The notes beneath the pieces are model-generated. The model was not told the origin of the DNA. It saw only the letters and a list, made by a program, of their open reading frames with translations, and made no database searches. Of a stretch of DNA of 64,000 nucleotides, positions 32,897 through 41,958 are shown piece by piece. Numbering within the stretch: position 1 is the stretch's first letter; each line of letters begins with the position of its first letter. The stretch spans positions 479,501 through 543,500 of the forward strand of contig NC_012778.1 of the NCBI RefSeq assembly GCF_000146185.1, given 5' to 3'. Position numbers and translations under genes: made by a program. The DNA is from [Eubacterium] eligens ATCC 27750. Its GTDB lineage: Bacteria > Bacillota > Clostridia > Lachnospirales > Lachnospiraceae.

Positions 32897-33745
32897 ATGG
32901 AAAATATTGATATTGATTTTGGACAGACAGTAAGTTCTGGCGCAGTCAGCATGTTAGTTGCAGGAGCGATTCTTGTTTTGTCCGTTCTGATTGTTGCGAT
33001 AATAATTACAGCTAAGAGATGGAAAGGAAGAGCTATTCCTTTGCTTCTTGGATTACTTTCGTATGTAATATTTGGATTTATGTTTTCACAAATGTTTATG
33101 AGCATTATAAGACTTATTCCAAGTGTGGATATGTCTTTCACATATAATTCAAGCTCATATATAGTAGTATATAATATTGTATTCGCAGTTGGACTTGCAA
33201 TAGCAAGATGGTTTACTGTCAAGCTTATGGCAGACAAATATAACCGTGCAGGTGATGTTATACTGGCTGGTACAGGCATTGCACTGGGAGATGCGGTTAT
33301 GATGTATGGTCTGTCTGTGCTTTCATACTACGTATATGCGCAGGCTATATCAGCAAGTGGGTTACAGAAGGTTGTAGAGGATATGCTTTCAAGTGGATTA
33401 TCTGCAGAAGAAGTTATGACAGAATATACAGCTAATATGGCACAGCTTTTCAATGCACCAGAGCCATTATGGTTTATTATGGGGCTTGCTACGGTATTAG
33501 ATATAGTACTTAATATTATATTATGCATAGTTGTATATGGTTCAGTTAAGAAGCAGATTAACTATATGCTCCCATACTATGCAATTATAATACAGTTTGT
33601 GTCTAATATATTGTTCCAGGTATATAATCCGTATTCGTTAGCTAATACTATAATATTATTCACTATTAAACTTGTCGTTGTTATAGGAACAATACTTTAT
33701 ACTAAGCAATTCATCATGAAGGAGATTAAGTATTCAGATGACTGA
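32897..33745 (+). CDS. Polytopic membrane protein, function unknown
   Basis: A 282-residue protein with about seven or eight predicted membrane helices. Its size and general pattern recall YhfC-family membrane proteins, but I do not see the GHG/E metal-binding signatures of intramembrane proteases, so the link is weak. The ATG follows TTGGAGG; an in-frame ATG at 32870 has no ribosome site. Its end overlaps the start of the P-type ATPase gene by 8 bp, which suggests coordinated production of the two proteins. Confidence 0.6.
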   Translation: MENIDIDFGQTVSSGAVSMLVAGAILVLSVLIVAIIITAKRWKGRAIPLLLGLLSYVIFGFMFSQMFMSIIRLIPSVDMSFTYNSSSYIVVYNIVFAVGLAIARWFTVKLMADKYNRAGDVILAGTGIALGDAVMMYGLSVLSYYVYAQAISASGLQKVVEDMLSSGLSAEEVMTEYTANMAQLFNAPEPLWFIMGLATVLDIVLNIILCIVVYGSVKKQINYMLPYYAIIIQFVSNILFQVYNPYSLANTIILFTIKLVVVIGTILYTKQFIMKEIKYSDD

Positions 33746-36119
33746 TGTAAAAAAAGGACTTTCGACAAAGCAGGTAGAAAAATTAACATTGGAAGGCAAG
33801 GTTAATGTCTCTGTTGGAAAACAGTCTAAGACAATTGGCCAGATTATTGCGGGTAATGTTTTCACATATTTTAATCTTATATTTGCTGTTTTTGCTGTTC
33901 TTCTGGCACTGGTAAGGTCATATAACAATATGACATTTGTGCCTGTAATTATATTTAATATGCTTATTGGAATAATACAGGAGATAAGAGCAAAGAAAGT
34001 CCTTGATAAACTTACGGTGGTCAATGCACCTAAGACATCAGTTATAAGAGATGGACAATTGCATATTATAGATTCAGAGACTCTGGTAAAGGGGGATTTG
34101 TGTGTGTTCTCAGCTGGCAACCAGCTAAGTGCGGATGCAATTCTTGTAGAAGGATTCGTGCGGGTGAACGAATCGCTGGTTACCGGGGAGTCTGACGAAG
34201 TCGTTAAGAATGCCGGGGATATATTGCTCTCCGGCAGTTTTATTGTTTCGGGAGAGTGTAAGGCAGTCCTTACAAATGTTGGTCTGGATGCCTATGCCGC
34301 AAAGCTGGCAATTGAAGCTAAAGCTGGACGAAAAAAACAAAAGACAGATATGATGGAATCTCTTGATAAACTGGTAAAAACAATAGGCGTACTGATTATA
34401 CCTATTGGAATAGGATTGTTTTTACAAAGCAGATTTGCGGTTGGAAGTACAATTAAAGGCAGTATTGATTCAATGGTGGCATCTCTGGTGGGCATGATTC
34501 CAGAAGGTCTTTATCTTCTTGCCAGCGTCGCACTTGTTGTAAGCGTTATGAGACTTGGCAAGAAAAATGTACTCGTACATGAAATGAACTGCGTTGAAAC
34601 GCTTGCAAGAGTAAATGTTTTGTGTGTTGATAAGACTGGAACAATAACAAAGCCAGAAATGTCGGTGACTCATGTTGAAATACTGGATTATACTTACGAT
34701 AGTGGAGAAGCAGTTGACAGTCATGGAGTTGAACGAATTATTAAAAATGTAGCTGCTGCAATCAGTACTGATAATGCAACTATGGAAGCAATACACAGAT
34801 ATTATGGAATAGATAAAGAAAAAGAGTGCGATGAAGTATTTCCTTTTTCATCACAAAACAAGTACAGTGGAGCAAGGTATGGCAGGGATGTGTATCTGTT
34901 TGGTGCACCGGAGTATCTGCTTCTTGATTCATATGATAATTATAAGAAGGTTATTGATAAGTATTCAGGTAATGGTGAACGGATAGTTGTTTTTGGAAAA
35001 GCTAATGAAGAGATAACAGGAGAAGCTGTGACAATGGCAATAACTCCGATCGCTTTCATAATACTCGAGAATGAGATAAGAGAAACGGCAAAGGATACAT
35101 TTGAATATTTTAAACAGCAGGGAGTTGCGATTAAGGTAATATCAGGTGATAATCCTGTAACGGCCTCAAAAGTTGCTATAAGAGCGGGAATTGAGAATGC
35201 AACCCATTACATAGATGCTACAACACTTAAGACGGATGATGATATAGAAAAGGCTGTAGAAGAATATACAGTTTTTGGAAGAGTTATCCCTGAACAGAAG
35301 AAAAAGATTATTGAGGCTTTTAAGGCAGCGGGAAATGTTGTCGCCATGACAGGTGACGGGGTTAATGATGTACTTGCATTAAAATGTGCTGACTGTAGTG
35401 TTGCAATGGCATCAGGAAGTGAGGCTGCCAGCAATGCAGCGCAGATAGTTCTTCTGGATTCTGATTTTTCAAAGATGCCGGATGTTGTTGGAGAAGGAAG
35501 AAGAGTAGTTAATAATATTAAGCGTTCAGCATCGTTGTTTCTTGCAAAGAATATATTTTCAATGATGCTTACGATATTTACGCTTATATCAGTTAATCTG
35601 TATCCATTATATCCGACACAGTTATCATTTCTGGGTATATTTACAATAGGAATACCTGCATTTTTCCTGGCGTTACAGCCTAATAAAAGTCTGATTAAAG
35701 GAGATTTTCTTCTTAATGTTGTGCTTAAAGCCCTGCCAACGGGAATTACAGATTTTATTGTAGTTACTATTGTAACGATATATGGAAACTGTACCGGACT
35801 TGTCCATGAACAGACAGCAACTGCAGCAACGCTTGTGCTTCTGACGGTAGGTATGGCGGCACTTATCAGAGTATGTATGCCGTTTGATATGATAAGGGTC
35901 ATAGTGTGTATTGCAATGGCAGGCGGAATAGTATTTTCAATGATATTCTTAAGACCGTTGTTTGCAATGGTTGTTCTTAAAGGTCTGACAAGAAATCTTA
36001 CGATAATAATGATGATTCTGTCGATACCTTTGTACAGATATGTATGCAGGATGACGGCATGGCTGATAGATTTCCTTGAGAACCATAACCGTCATTTCAG
36101 ACACCTGCTTAAAGGCTGA
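33738..36119 (+). CDS. P-type cation-transporting ATPase (PEGL/CtpE-like)
   Basis: A 793-residue P-type ATPase with 'VTGES' (dephosphorylation loop, 148-152), the phosphorylated Asp298 in 'DKTGT', and the hinge 'TGDGVND'. In helix M4 the ion-coordinating motif is 'PEGL' (255-258), as in calcium/magnesium-type and mycobacterial CtpE-like pumps, and not the CPC motif of heavy-metal pumps. There is no N-terminal metal-binding domain. Calcium or another divalent cation is the best guess. It overlaps the preceding membrane-protein gene by 8 bp; a minus-strand gene ends 15 bp downstream. Confidence 0.85.
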   Translation: MTDVKKGLSTKQVEKLTLEGKVNVSVGKQSKTIGQIIAGNVFTYFNLIFAVFAVLLALVRSYNNMTFVPVIIFNMLIGIIQEIRAKKVLDKLTVVNAPKTSVIRDGQLHIIDSETLVKGDLCVFSAGNQLSADAILVEGFVRVNESLVTGESDEVVKNAGDILLSGSFIVSGECKAVLTNVGLDAYAAKLAIEAKAGRKKQKTDMMESLDKLVKTIGVLIIPIGIGLFLQSRFAVGSTIKGSIDSMVASLVGMIPEGLYLLASVALVVSVMRLGKKNVLVHEMNCVETLARVNVLCVDKTGTITKPEMSVTHVEILDYTYDSGEAVDSHGVERIIKNVAAAISTDNATMEAIHRYYGIDKEKECDEVFPFSSQNKYSGARYGRDVYLFGAPEYLLLDSYDNYKKVIDKYSGNGERIVVFGKANEEITGEAVTMAITPIAFIILENEIRETAKDTFEYFKQQGVAIKVISGDNPVTASKVAIRAGIENATHYIDATTLKTDDDIEKAVEEYTVFGRVIPEQKKKIIEAFKAAGNVVAMTGDGVNDVLALKCADCSVAMASGSEAASNAAQIVLLDSDFSKMPDVVGEGRRVVNNIKRSASLFLAKNIFSMMLTIFTLISVNLYPLYPTQLSFLGIFTIGIPAFFLALQPNKSLIKGDFLLNVVLKALPTGITDFIVVTIVTIYGNCTGLVHEQTATAATLVLLTVGMAALIRVCMPFDMIRVIVCIAMAGGIVFSMIFLRPLFAMVVLKGLTRNLTIIMMILSIPLYRYVCRMTAWLIDFLENHNRHFRHLLKG

Positions 36120-36134
36120 TATATTAAAAATGTA

Positions 36135-37157
36135 TTACTGCTTATTTAGAGCTTTTTCAGAGAATTCAGTTGTTACAAGGCTGCTGTAAGGAACTGGAGA
36201 TTTAAGCTCACCAGCCTGCGTAAGAATGTCCTGTAAAAGATTAAAACTGTCTTCGGTGAATACAGTAGAGGTTTTCCATGTATCCTGTGATTTATATCTT
36301 TCAACAATTGCGGTTATTGTTGCAATATCGGTTTCTTTAAACTGAGGTGCAATGATGGCCGCAATTTCTGCTGATGAATGTGTATTGACATAATCAAGCC
36401 CCTTCTGTGTAGCGTTAGTGAATTTCTGGATTACATCAGGATTTTTCTTGATATAGCTTTTCTTTGCACAATATGCTGTGTAAGGAACATAGCCGCTTTC
36501 TACACCGAGCGAGGCGATAACGTGGCCTTCACCCTGCTGTTCAAGTAAAGTTGCAGAAGGCTCAAATTCAACTGTGTAATCACCTATTCCAGATGTGAAT
36601 GCGGCAGAAGTTGAACCAAAATCAACATTCTGAAGGATTTCAAGGTCTGTTTCAGGGTTAATATTATTCTTTTTCAGAATATATTCAAATAACATCTGGG
36701 GCATACCGCCGGCTCTGCCGCCGATAACAGTTTTTCCTTTAAGTTCAGACCAGTCAAAATTATCATTGGATTCTCTTCCTACAAGGAAATTGCCAGCACG
36801 CTGTGTAAGTCCGGCAAAGTTGACAGCATAGTCATCAGAGCCTTCGGCATATACATAGATTGATGATTCAGAACCCATGAATCCAATATCTGCATCACCG
36901 GATATTAAGGCTGTCATTACTTTGTCAGCACCAAAACCATTAGTTACGGTAAGCTCAAGCCCTTCGTCGGCAAAATATCCATTCTCAATGGCGACATATT
37001 GTGGTGCATAGAATATAGAGTGTGTAACTTCGCAGAGAGTGATTTTTTTAACGGAATTGTCTGCATTTTCTTTGTTGCAGGCTGTCATTGGAAATGTTGT
37101 GACCAGTATGATGGTCATAATAATAAATAATGATATATATTTGCTGAAATTCTTCAA
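36135..37157 (-). CDS. NMT1/THI5-like ABC substrate-binding lipoprotein, TTG start
   Basis: A 340-residue predicted lipoprotein (lipobox MTAC, Cys27) of the NMT1/THI5/SsuA periplasmic-binding type: 'EVTHSIFYAPQYVAIENGYFADEG' near the N-terminus and 'GDADIGFMGSE' in the first lobe. Relatives bind thiamine pyrimidine precursors, sulfonates or nitrate. No permease or ATPase gene is adjacent, so it must work with components encoded elsewhere. The start is TTG with GGAGA seven bases upstream; no better ATG is nearby. It is divergent from the chemoreceptor gene. Confidence 0.82.
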   Translation of the reverse strand: MKNFSKYISLFIIMTIILVTTFPMTACNKENADNSVKKITLCEVTHSIFYAPQYVAIENGYFADEGLELTVTNGFGADKVMTALISGDADIGFMGSESSIYVYAEGSDDYAVNFAGLTQRAGNFLVGRESNDNFDWSELKGKTVIGGRAGGMPQMLFEYILKKNNINPETDLEILQNVDFGSTSAAFTSGIGDYTVEFEPSATLLEQQGEGHVIASLGVESGYVPYTAYCAKKSYIKKNPDVIQKFTNATQKGLDYVNTHSSAEIAAIIAPQFKETDIATITAIVERYKSQDTWKTSTVFTEDSFNLLQDILTQAGELKSPVPYSSLVTTEFSEKALNKQ

Positions 37158-37317
37158 TGAAATTCTCCGTTGTAGCTGCTTTTATTGTTATAGTATTATT
37201 TTTCTGTAATTTTGTTCCACAAAAGTAATAAAAAGATTGTCATTTAATGAGAAATTATGGTATCATAATAGAAAATTACAGTGTAGATAATTTAATATCT
37301 GTATATGGAGGCGCGTT

Positions 37318-38745
37318 ATGTTTAGAAAGAATAAAACAACAGCTAAAGCAGCGTCAGGTAATGATTTGAATACATTGCTTGATGTATTTGATAAGATAAT
37401 ATCTGGTGAGATATCGCATACAGGTGAATCACCGGCTGATATAACACTTTTTGAAAATCCTGAGGTTGCCAATAAGTTTAATGAAGTTGTTGAGACTTAT
37501 AAGAGATTCAATAATAATTTCGTAATGAGACTTAATGAGGCTATGGAGTCAATTGGCGATAATTCATATGTAAAGAATATGATGGATGAGGTGCAGTCAC
37601 AGGCTCAGGCTATTGGTGCTATGGGAGAGTCAGGACATAATCTTGAAGAATCTATTAACCACATTAATGTTGCCATGGCTGATATTAAGGACAATACTCA
37701 TGAGATGCTTGCTGCTACACAGAACAGTACAGCTAATATGAATGAGAGTATTAAGGTTGTTAATGAGTCATCAGAAAAGATTTCGGATATTAACAGACAG
37801 GTACAGGAATTTCAGGACAAGATTCATAAGATTGGAGAGATTGTTGATATTGTGAAGAAGGTTGCAAGCCAGAGTAATCTGTTAGCTCTCAATGCTTCTA
37901 TTGAGGCTGCAAGAGCAGGAGAGGCAGGAAAAGGTTTTGCAGTTGTTGCTGATCAGGTAAGACAGTTATCAAGCAGTACATCAGAATCTGCTGATGATAT
38001 TGTTAATTATGTAAGGGAACTCAATGATGATATTGGAAGATTGGCAGTATCCATGGATGATACAACTGTTAAGCTTTCAGAAGGTAATTCAAAGGTTGAA
38101 GAATCACTTTCAGATATTGAAAGAATGAATAACCAGATGGTTGCAATTAATGATGCTGTTAACGGAATATTCGCAGATATTGATACACAGTCATCTATTA
38201 CGACAGAATTTGCCAAGCAGGTAGACAGTATTGCGGCAAGCTATGATAAGTTATCTGATAACTGTATGGCTACAGGTACTCATATCTATAAGATTGGCAG
38301 ATATATTGATACTGCAAGAAGTGATATGTTCAGGTCATTCTCTAATGTTACAACACAGGATATGATAAGAATATTCCAGATTGACCACTTTATCCTTATG
38401 TGGAGAGTATATAATAATGCTGTTGGATTTGAAACTCTTAAGGTTACACAGCTTAATAATCCAGATAGCTGCAAGCTGGGTAAGTGGATGAAAGCACAGA
38501 CAGATACGCGTATTACAGGAAGCAGACAGTTTAAGGATCTTGATGCGGCACATAGACAGATTCATAAATATGCTGTTGATTCTTGGAACGCCAAGGAGTC
38601 TGGTAATGTAGAACTTGCACTTGAATACTTCCAGAAGTGCTATGATGCATTTGGTGTATATAGTAATAAGATAGAAGAGTTCAAGAGCTATATGAGAACA
38701 ATTGGTTATACTGATGAAACTGAAAAAGTGACTTTCAGAAAGTAA
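37318..38745 (+). CDS. Soluble methyl-accepting chemotaxis protein with C-terminal CZB domain
   Basis: A 475-residue chemoreceptor without membrane segments. The signalling hairpin tip reads '[31 protein letters not shown]', shown here in parts: '[16 protein letters not shown]' and '[13 protein letters not shown]'. The C-terminal 120 residues form a chemoreceptor zinc-binding (CZB) domain with the 3His-1Cys set: His357, Cys385 in 'CKLGKW', His412 and His416. CZB domains sense zinc or oxidants in other bacteria. The start follows TATGGAGG; a possible promoter is TTGTCA (37237) with TATCAT (37261). It stands alone before a terminator. Confidence 0.9.
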   Translation: MFRKNKTTAKAASGNDLNTLLDVFDKIISGEISHTGESPADITLFENPEVANKFNEVVETYKRFNNNFVMRLNEAMESIGDNSYVKNMMDEVQSQAQAIGAMGESGHNLEESINHINVAMADIKDNTHEMLAATQNSTANMNESIKVVNESSEKISDINRQVQEFQDKIHKIGEIVDIVKKVASQSNLLALNASIEAARAGEAGKGFAVVADQVRQLSSSTSESADDIVNYVRELNDDIGRLAVSMDDTTVKLSEGNSKVEESLSDIERMNNQMVAINDAVNGIFADIDTQSSITTEFAKQVDSIAASYDKLSDNCMATGTHIYKIGRYIDTARSDMFRSFSNVTTQDMIRIFQIDHFILMWRVYNNAVGFETLKVTQLNNPDSCKLGKWMKAQTDTRITGSRQFKDLDAAHRQIHKYAVDSWNAKESGNVELALEYFQKCYDAFGVYSNKIEEFKSYMRTIGYTDETEKVTFRK

Positions 38746-38757
38746 TTAAAGTGAATG

Positions 38758-38791
38758 GTCTCCTATGGTGAAGCATAGGAGACTTATTTTA
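38758..38791 (+). terminator. Terminator after the chemoreceptor gene
   Basis: GTCTCCTATG (38758-38767), GTGAAG loop, CATAGGAGAC (38774-38783), then TTATTTTA. It has a perfect 10-bp stem. Confidence 0.85.
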
Positions 38792-38845
38792 ATGTAAGAA
38801 GGAATAGAGTGGTTTAGATAATTATAAGGAGATAGCAGACAGAGT

Positions 38846-40507
38846 ATGGAAGAATATAAAGAAAAAGCAAAGGAAATTATGGTTATAGGCCATAAAAATC
38901 CTGACACAGATTCAATATGTTCGGCAATATGTTATGCTGATTTAAAGAATAAGATAACCGGAACAGATAATTATGTGCCTAAGCGGGCGGGACATCTTAA
39001 TGAGGAAACTCATTTTGTACTGAACAGATTCGGTGTAGAGGCTCCGGAATATATTAAAGATGTACGTCCACAGGTAATGAACATAGAGATAAGACACACA
39101 GAGGGAATAAATAGTGAGATTTCGGTGCGTAATGCGTGGAAACTGATGGATTCACTTAATGTTGTAACACTTCCTATAACAGAAGGCAGAAAACTTACAG
39201 GTCTTGTTTCAATTGATGACATTGCCAAATCGTATTTTGAAACATTTGATAACAGAGTATTGTCAAATGCTAAGACAAGTTTTGCTAATATTGTTGAAAC
39301 ACTTGGGGGAAGAGTAATTACAGGTGATGAAAGCGAGATATTTGACAAAGGAAAGATGCTTATTGCAGCGGCTAACCCTGATATGATGGAGAGCATGATT
39401 GATGAGGGAGATATTGTAATTCTTGGTAACAGATACGAATCACAGCTCTGTGCAATAGAGATGGAGGCAAAATGTCTTATAATATGTGAGGGGGCAAAGG
39501 TATCCAATACAATTGCCAAGGTTGCAAAGAGCCATAACTGTATTATTATTGAAACTGATTATGATACATATACTGTTGCAAGGCTTATGAATCAGGCAAT
39601 TCCGGTTGGATTCTTTATGACACCAAGAGACAGAATTGTATGTTTCAAGACAACAGATTATGTTGAAGATATTCAGGAGATTATGACTAAGAAAAGGTTC
39701 AGGGATTTCCCTATAGAGGATGAAAACGGTAATTATGTAGGAACTATTTCAAGAAGAAATCTCCTTCGTTCAGGCAGGAAGAAGGTTATTCTTGTTGATC
39801 ACAATGAGAAGAATCAGGCAGTCAATGGAATTGAAGATACAGAGATTCTTGAGATAATTGACCATCACAGATTAGGACCTATACAGACAATCACCCCTGT
39901 ATTTTTCAGAAACCAGCCTCTTGGCTGTACGGGAACAATTATTTATAAGATGTATCAGGAGGCAGGAATTAATATAGAACCTGTTATAGCCGGACTGATG
40001 TGTTCAGCAATTATATCAGATACATTAATATTCAAATCTCCTACATGCACACCTGATGATATAGAAGCGGCAATGGAGCTTGCTGATATTGCAGGAATTG
40101 ACCCTGAAGTGTACGGAAGACAAATGTTTGGAGCTGGAAGTAATCTTGATGAAAAGACAGACAGAGAAATATTCTATCAGGATTTTAAGAAGTTCGCGAT
40201 TAATGATGTTACTGTAGGTGTGGGTCAGGTTAATGCAATGGGACCAGAGGATATAGAGAAGATAAAAGCAAAAGAAGTGCCGTTTATAGATACAGTAACA
40301 GGCGATGGCGGGCTTGATGTAGTATATTTTCTTATGACAGACATATCAACGGAATGCTCTTATGTACTGTGTTCAGGTAAAAATGCGGATACAATAATGT
40401 CACAGGCATTTGGAGTTGACAAACAGCAGGATACATATATACTAAAGAATGTTGTTTCAAGAAAGAAACAGTTCCTCCCGGCCATTATGGAAGCTATGGA
40501 GCAGTAG
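38846..40507 (+). CDS. ppaC: Manganese-dependent inorganic pyrophosphatase with CBS and DRTGG domains
   Basis: Hydrolyses pyrophosphate; the CBS-containing form is regulated by adenine nucleotides. The 553-residue family II enzyme has the DHH-type motifs 'GHKNPDTDS' (His16, Asp20, Asp22) and 'IIDHHRLGP', split by an insert of about 250 residues. The insert holds a CBS pair ('VVTLPITEGRKLTGLVSIDDIA' region and 'DFPIEDENGNYVGTISRRNLL' region) around a DRTGG domain. This layout and length match clostridial CBS-PPases. A methionine aminopeptidase gene follows after 18 bp. Confidence 0.93.
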   Translation: MEEYKEKAKEIMVIGHKNPDTDSICSAICYADLKNKITGTDNYVPKRAGHLNEETHFVLNRFGVEAPEYIKDVRPQVMNIEIRHTEGINSEISVRNAWKLMDSLNVVTLPITEGRKLTGLVSIDDIAKSYFETFDNRVLSNAKTSFANIVETLGGRVITGDESEIFDKGKMLIAAANPDMMESMIDEGDIVILGNRYESQLCAIEMEAKCLIICEGAKVSNTIAKVAKSHNCIIIETDYDTYTVARLMNQAIPVGFFMTPRDRIVCFKTTDYVEDIQEIMTKKRFRDFPIEDENGNYVGTISRRNLLRSGRKKVILVDHNEKNQAVNGIEDTEILEIIDHHRLGPIQTITPVFFRNQPLGCTGTIIYKMYQEAGINIEPVIAGLMCSAIISDTLIFKSPTCTPDDIEAAMELADIAGIDPEVYGRQMFGAGSNLDEKTDREIFYQDFKKFAINDVTVGVGQVNAMGPEDIEKIKAKEVPFIDTVTGDGGLDVVYFLMTDISTECSYVLCSGKNADTIMSQAFGVDKQQDTYILKNVVSRKKQFLPAIMEAMEQ

Positions 40508-40525
40508 AGAAAATGGAGAATAGTG

Positions 40526-41398
40526 ATGAAGGCATTACGAAAAGATGATCCCTGCTGGTGTAACAGTGGGAAAAAATATTGTGACTGTCACATGGAATTT
40601 GATAGAAAATTAGATAATTTCAAGAGAAAGTTTCATAAGGTACCACCAAGAAATATTATTAAGAATGAAGAACAGCTTGCAGGAATGAGAGAAAGCAGCA
40701 AGATTAATATTGCTGTGCTTGATTATGTTGCAGAGAATATTCATGCAGGAATGACAACTCAGGATATAGATGATTTGGTATACAAGAAAACAACCGAGAT
40801 GGGTGGAATACCTGCACCACTTAATTATGAAGGATTTCCAAAGAGTGTGTGTACTTCAATTAATGAGCAGGTATGTCATGGAATACCATCCAAGAATATC
40901 CAGCTTCTTGATGGTGATATAATTAATGTTGACTGTTCAACGATATTAAACGGATATTTTTCGGATTCATCAAGAATGTTCTGTATAGGTAATGTTGCAC
41001 CAGAACATAAGAAGCTGGTGGATGTTGCAAAAGAATGTGTTGAGTTAGGTCTTGCACAGGTTAAGCCATGGGGACATCTTGGAGATGTTGCGGCGGCAAT
41101 AAATGAACATGCAAAGGCTAATGGATATTCAGTAGTAAGAGAAGTTGGTGGACATGGAATAGGTCTTGAATTTCACGAAACCCCATTTGTAAGTTATGTA
41201 ATTAAGAAGGGAACAGGAATGGTCATGGCACCGGGCATGGTATTCACAATTGAGCCAATGATTAATGCGGGACTTCCGGACATATATATAGACGAGGGCA
41301 ACAACTGGACAATATATACAGATGACGATTCGTACTCAGCACAGTGGGAAATAATGGTTCATGTGACTGAGGACGGATATGAGGTGATGTCGTATTAA
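40526..41398 (+). CDS. map: Methionine aminopeptidase with N-terminal SEC-C-like zinc motif
   Basis: Removes the N-terminal methionine from new proteins. The 290-residue protein has a short zinc-motif extension ('DPCWCNSGKKYCDCH', Cys10, Cys12, Cys19, Cys21) and then the type I catalytic domain. Its metal ligands lie in 'NVDCS', 'FSDSSRMF', 'GHGIGLEFHE', 'FTIEPM' and 'WEIMVHV'. The zinc motif resembles the SEC-C module and may bind the ribosome. The ATG (40526) follows GGAGA; a GTG three bases earlier is also possible. Confidence 0.94.
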   Translation: MKALRKDDPCWCNSGKKYCDCHMEFDRKLDNFKRKFHKVPPRNIIKNEEQLAGMRESSKINIAVLDYVAENIHAGMTTQDIDDLVYKKTTEMGGIPAPLNYEGFPKSVCTSINEQVCHGIPSKNIQLLDGDIINVDCSTILNGYFSDSSRMFCIGNVAPEHKKLVDVAKECVELGLAQVKPWGHLGDVAAAINEHAKANGYSVVREVGGHGIGLEFHETPFVSYVIKKGTGMVMAPGMVFTIEPMINAGLPDIYIDEGNNWTIYTDDDSYSAQWEIMVHVTEDGYEVMSY

Positions 41399-41497
41399 GA
41401 TAGATGTAGCCACGATTATGTAGTGTAGGTGACTCCGGCATTGGTGTATAAAAACATGGCTACAGCTATCTTGATAGGACATACAACAATAAGTGAA

Positions 41498-41542
41498 AAG
41501 CTCCATATACTGTAGTGATACATGTATATGGAGCTTATTTTA
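41498..41542 (+). promoter_or_regulatory. Perfect 13-bp hairpin that contains the cotJA ribosome site
   Basis: AAGCTCCATATAC (41498-41510) is the exact reverse complement of 41524-41536. The 3' arm includes GGAG (41530-41533), the only ribosome site for cotJA, whose ATG is at 41542. The tail is ATTTTATG, a weak T-tract. It could be a terminator for map, an RNA switch that hides the cotJA ribosome site, or both. Confidence 0.6.
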
Positions 41543-41682
41543 TGATGATGACACAACAGGTTCCGGCGATGTGCTATGTACCGTGGCAGCGTTGGGATGA
41601 ATTATATGAGCCTTCGCGGGCAATTATGAGGGGGACTATGTTTCCTGTACTTGATAAACCATTTACAGGAGGCAGGTCATGA
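41542..41682 (+). CDS. cotJA: CotJA, spore coat-associated protein
   Basis: A 46-residue protein matching the CotJA family: 'CYVPWQRWDELYEP' followed by 'GTMFPVLDKPF'. It belongs to the inner spore coat in Bacillus, where cotJABC is a sigma-E-dependent operon. Three consecutive ATG codons start the frame; the first, 8 nt after GGAG, is taken. Its stop overlaps the cotJB start (ATGA). It is short but clear from the motif and gene order. Confidence 0.88.
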   Translation: MMMTQQVPAMCYVPWQRWDELYEPSRAIMRGTMFPVLDKPFTGGRS

Positions 41683-41957
41683 ATTGTTGTAATAATATAA
41701 GAAATGAAAAAGCTATGATTATGAAGAATATTTATGAGCTTGGCTTTGCACTTGTTGAAACTATGCTTTATCTTGATACCCATCCGGATGATGCTGCAGC
41801 TATTGAATATTATGCAGAGATTAAGGATAAATATGTACAGTTTATGAAAAAATATTCAGATTATTATGGACCTCTCAGCATGGAATATATGGTAAATGAC
41901 AACTACTGGATGTGGGTGGCAACACCTATGCCATGGGAATACAAGGGAGGTATGTGA
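41679..41957 (+). CDS. cotJB: CotJB, spore coat protein
   Basis: A 92-residue CotJB-family protein with the helical 'IYELGFALVETMLYLDTHPDD' region and the C-terminal 'WMWVATPMPWEYKGGM', typical of the family. It overlaps cotJA by 4 bp (ATGA) and ends 1 bp before the cotJC ATG; its last codons provide the cotJC ribosome site GGGAGG. Tight spacing implies one polycistronic mRNA. Confidence 0.92.
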   Translation: MNCCNNIRNEKAMIMKNIYELGFALVETMLYLDTHPDDAAAIEYYAEIKDKYVQFMKKYSDYYGPLSMEYMVNDNYWMWVATPMPWEYKGGM

Positions 41958-41958
41958 T

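Noticed and set aside
35207..35902. 231-codon minus-strand frame inside the P-type ATPase
   Set aside because: The plus strand carries the hinge motifs of the ATPase; the antisense frame is a by-product.
41400..41497. Small RNA gene between map and cotJA
   Set aside because: The stretch has a GTAGCC/GGCTAC-like pairing but no promoter or independent terminator I could support.
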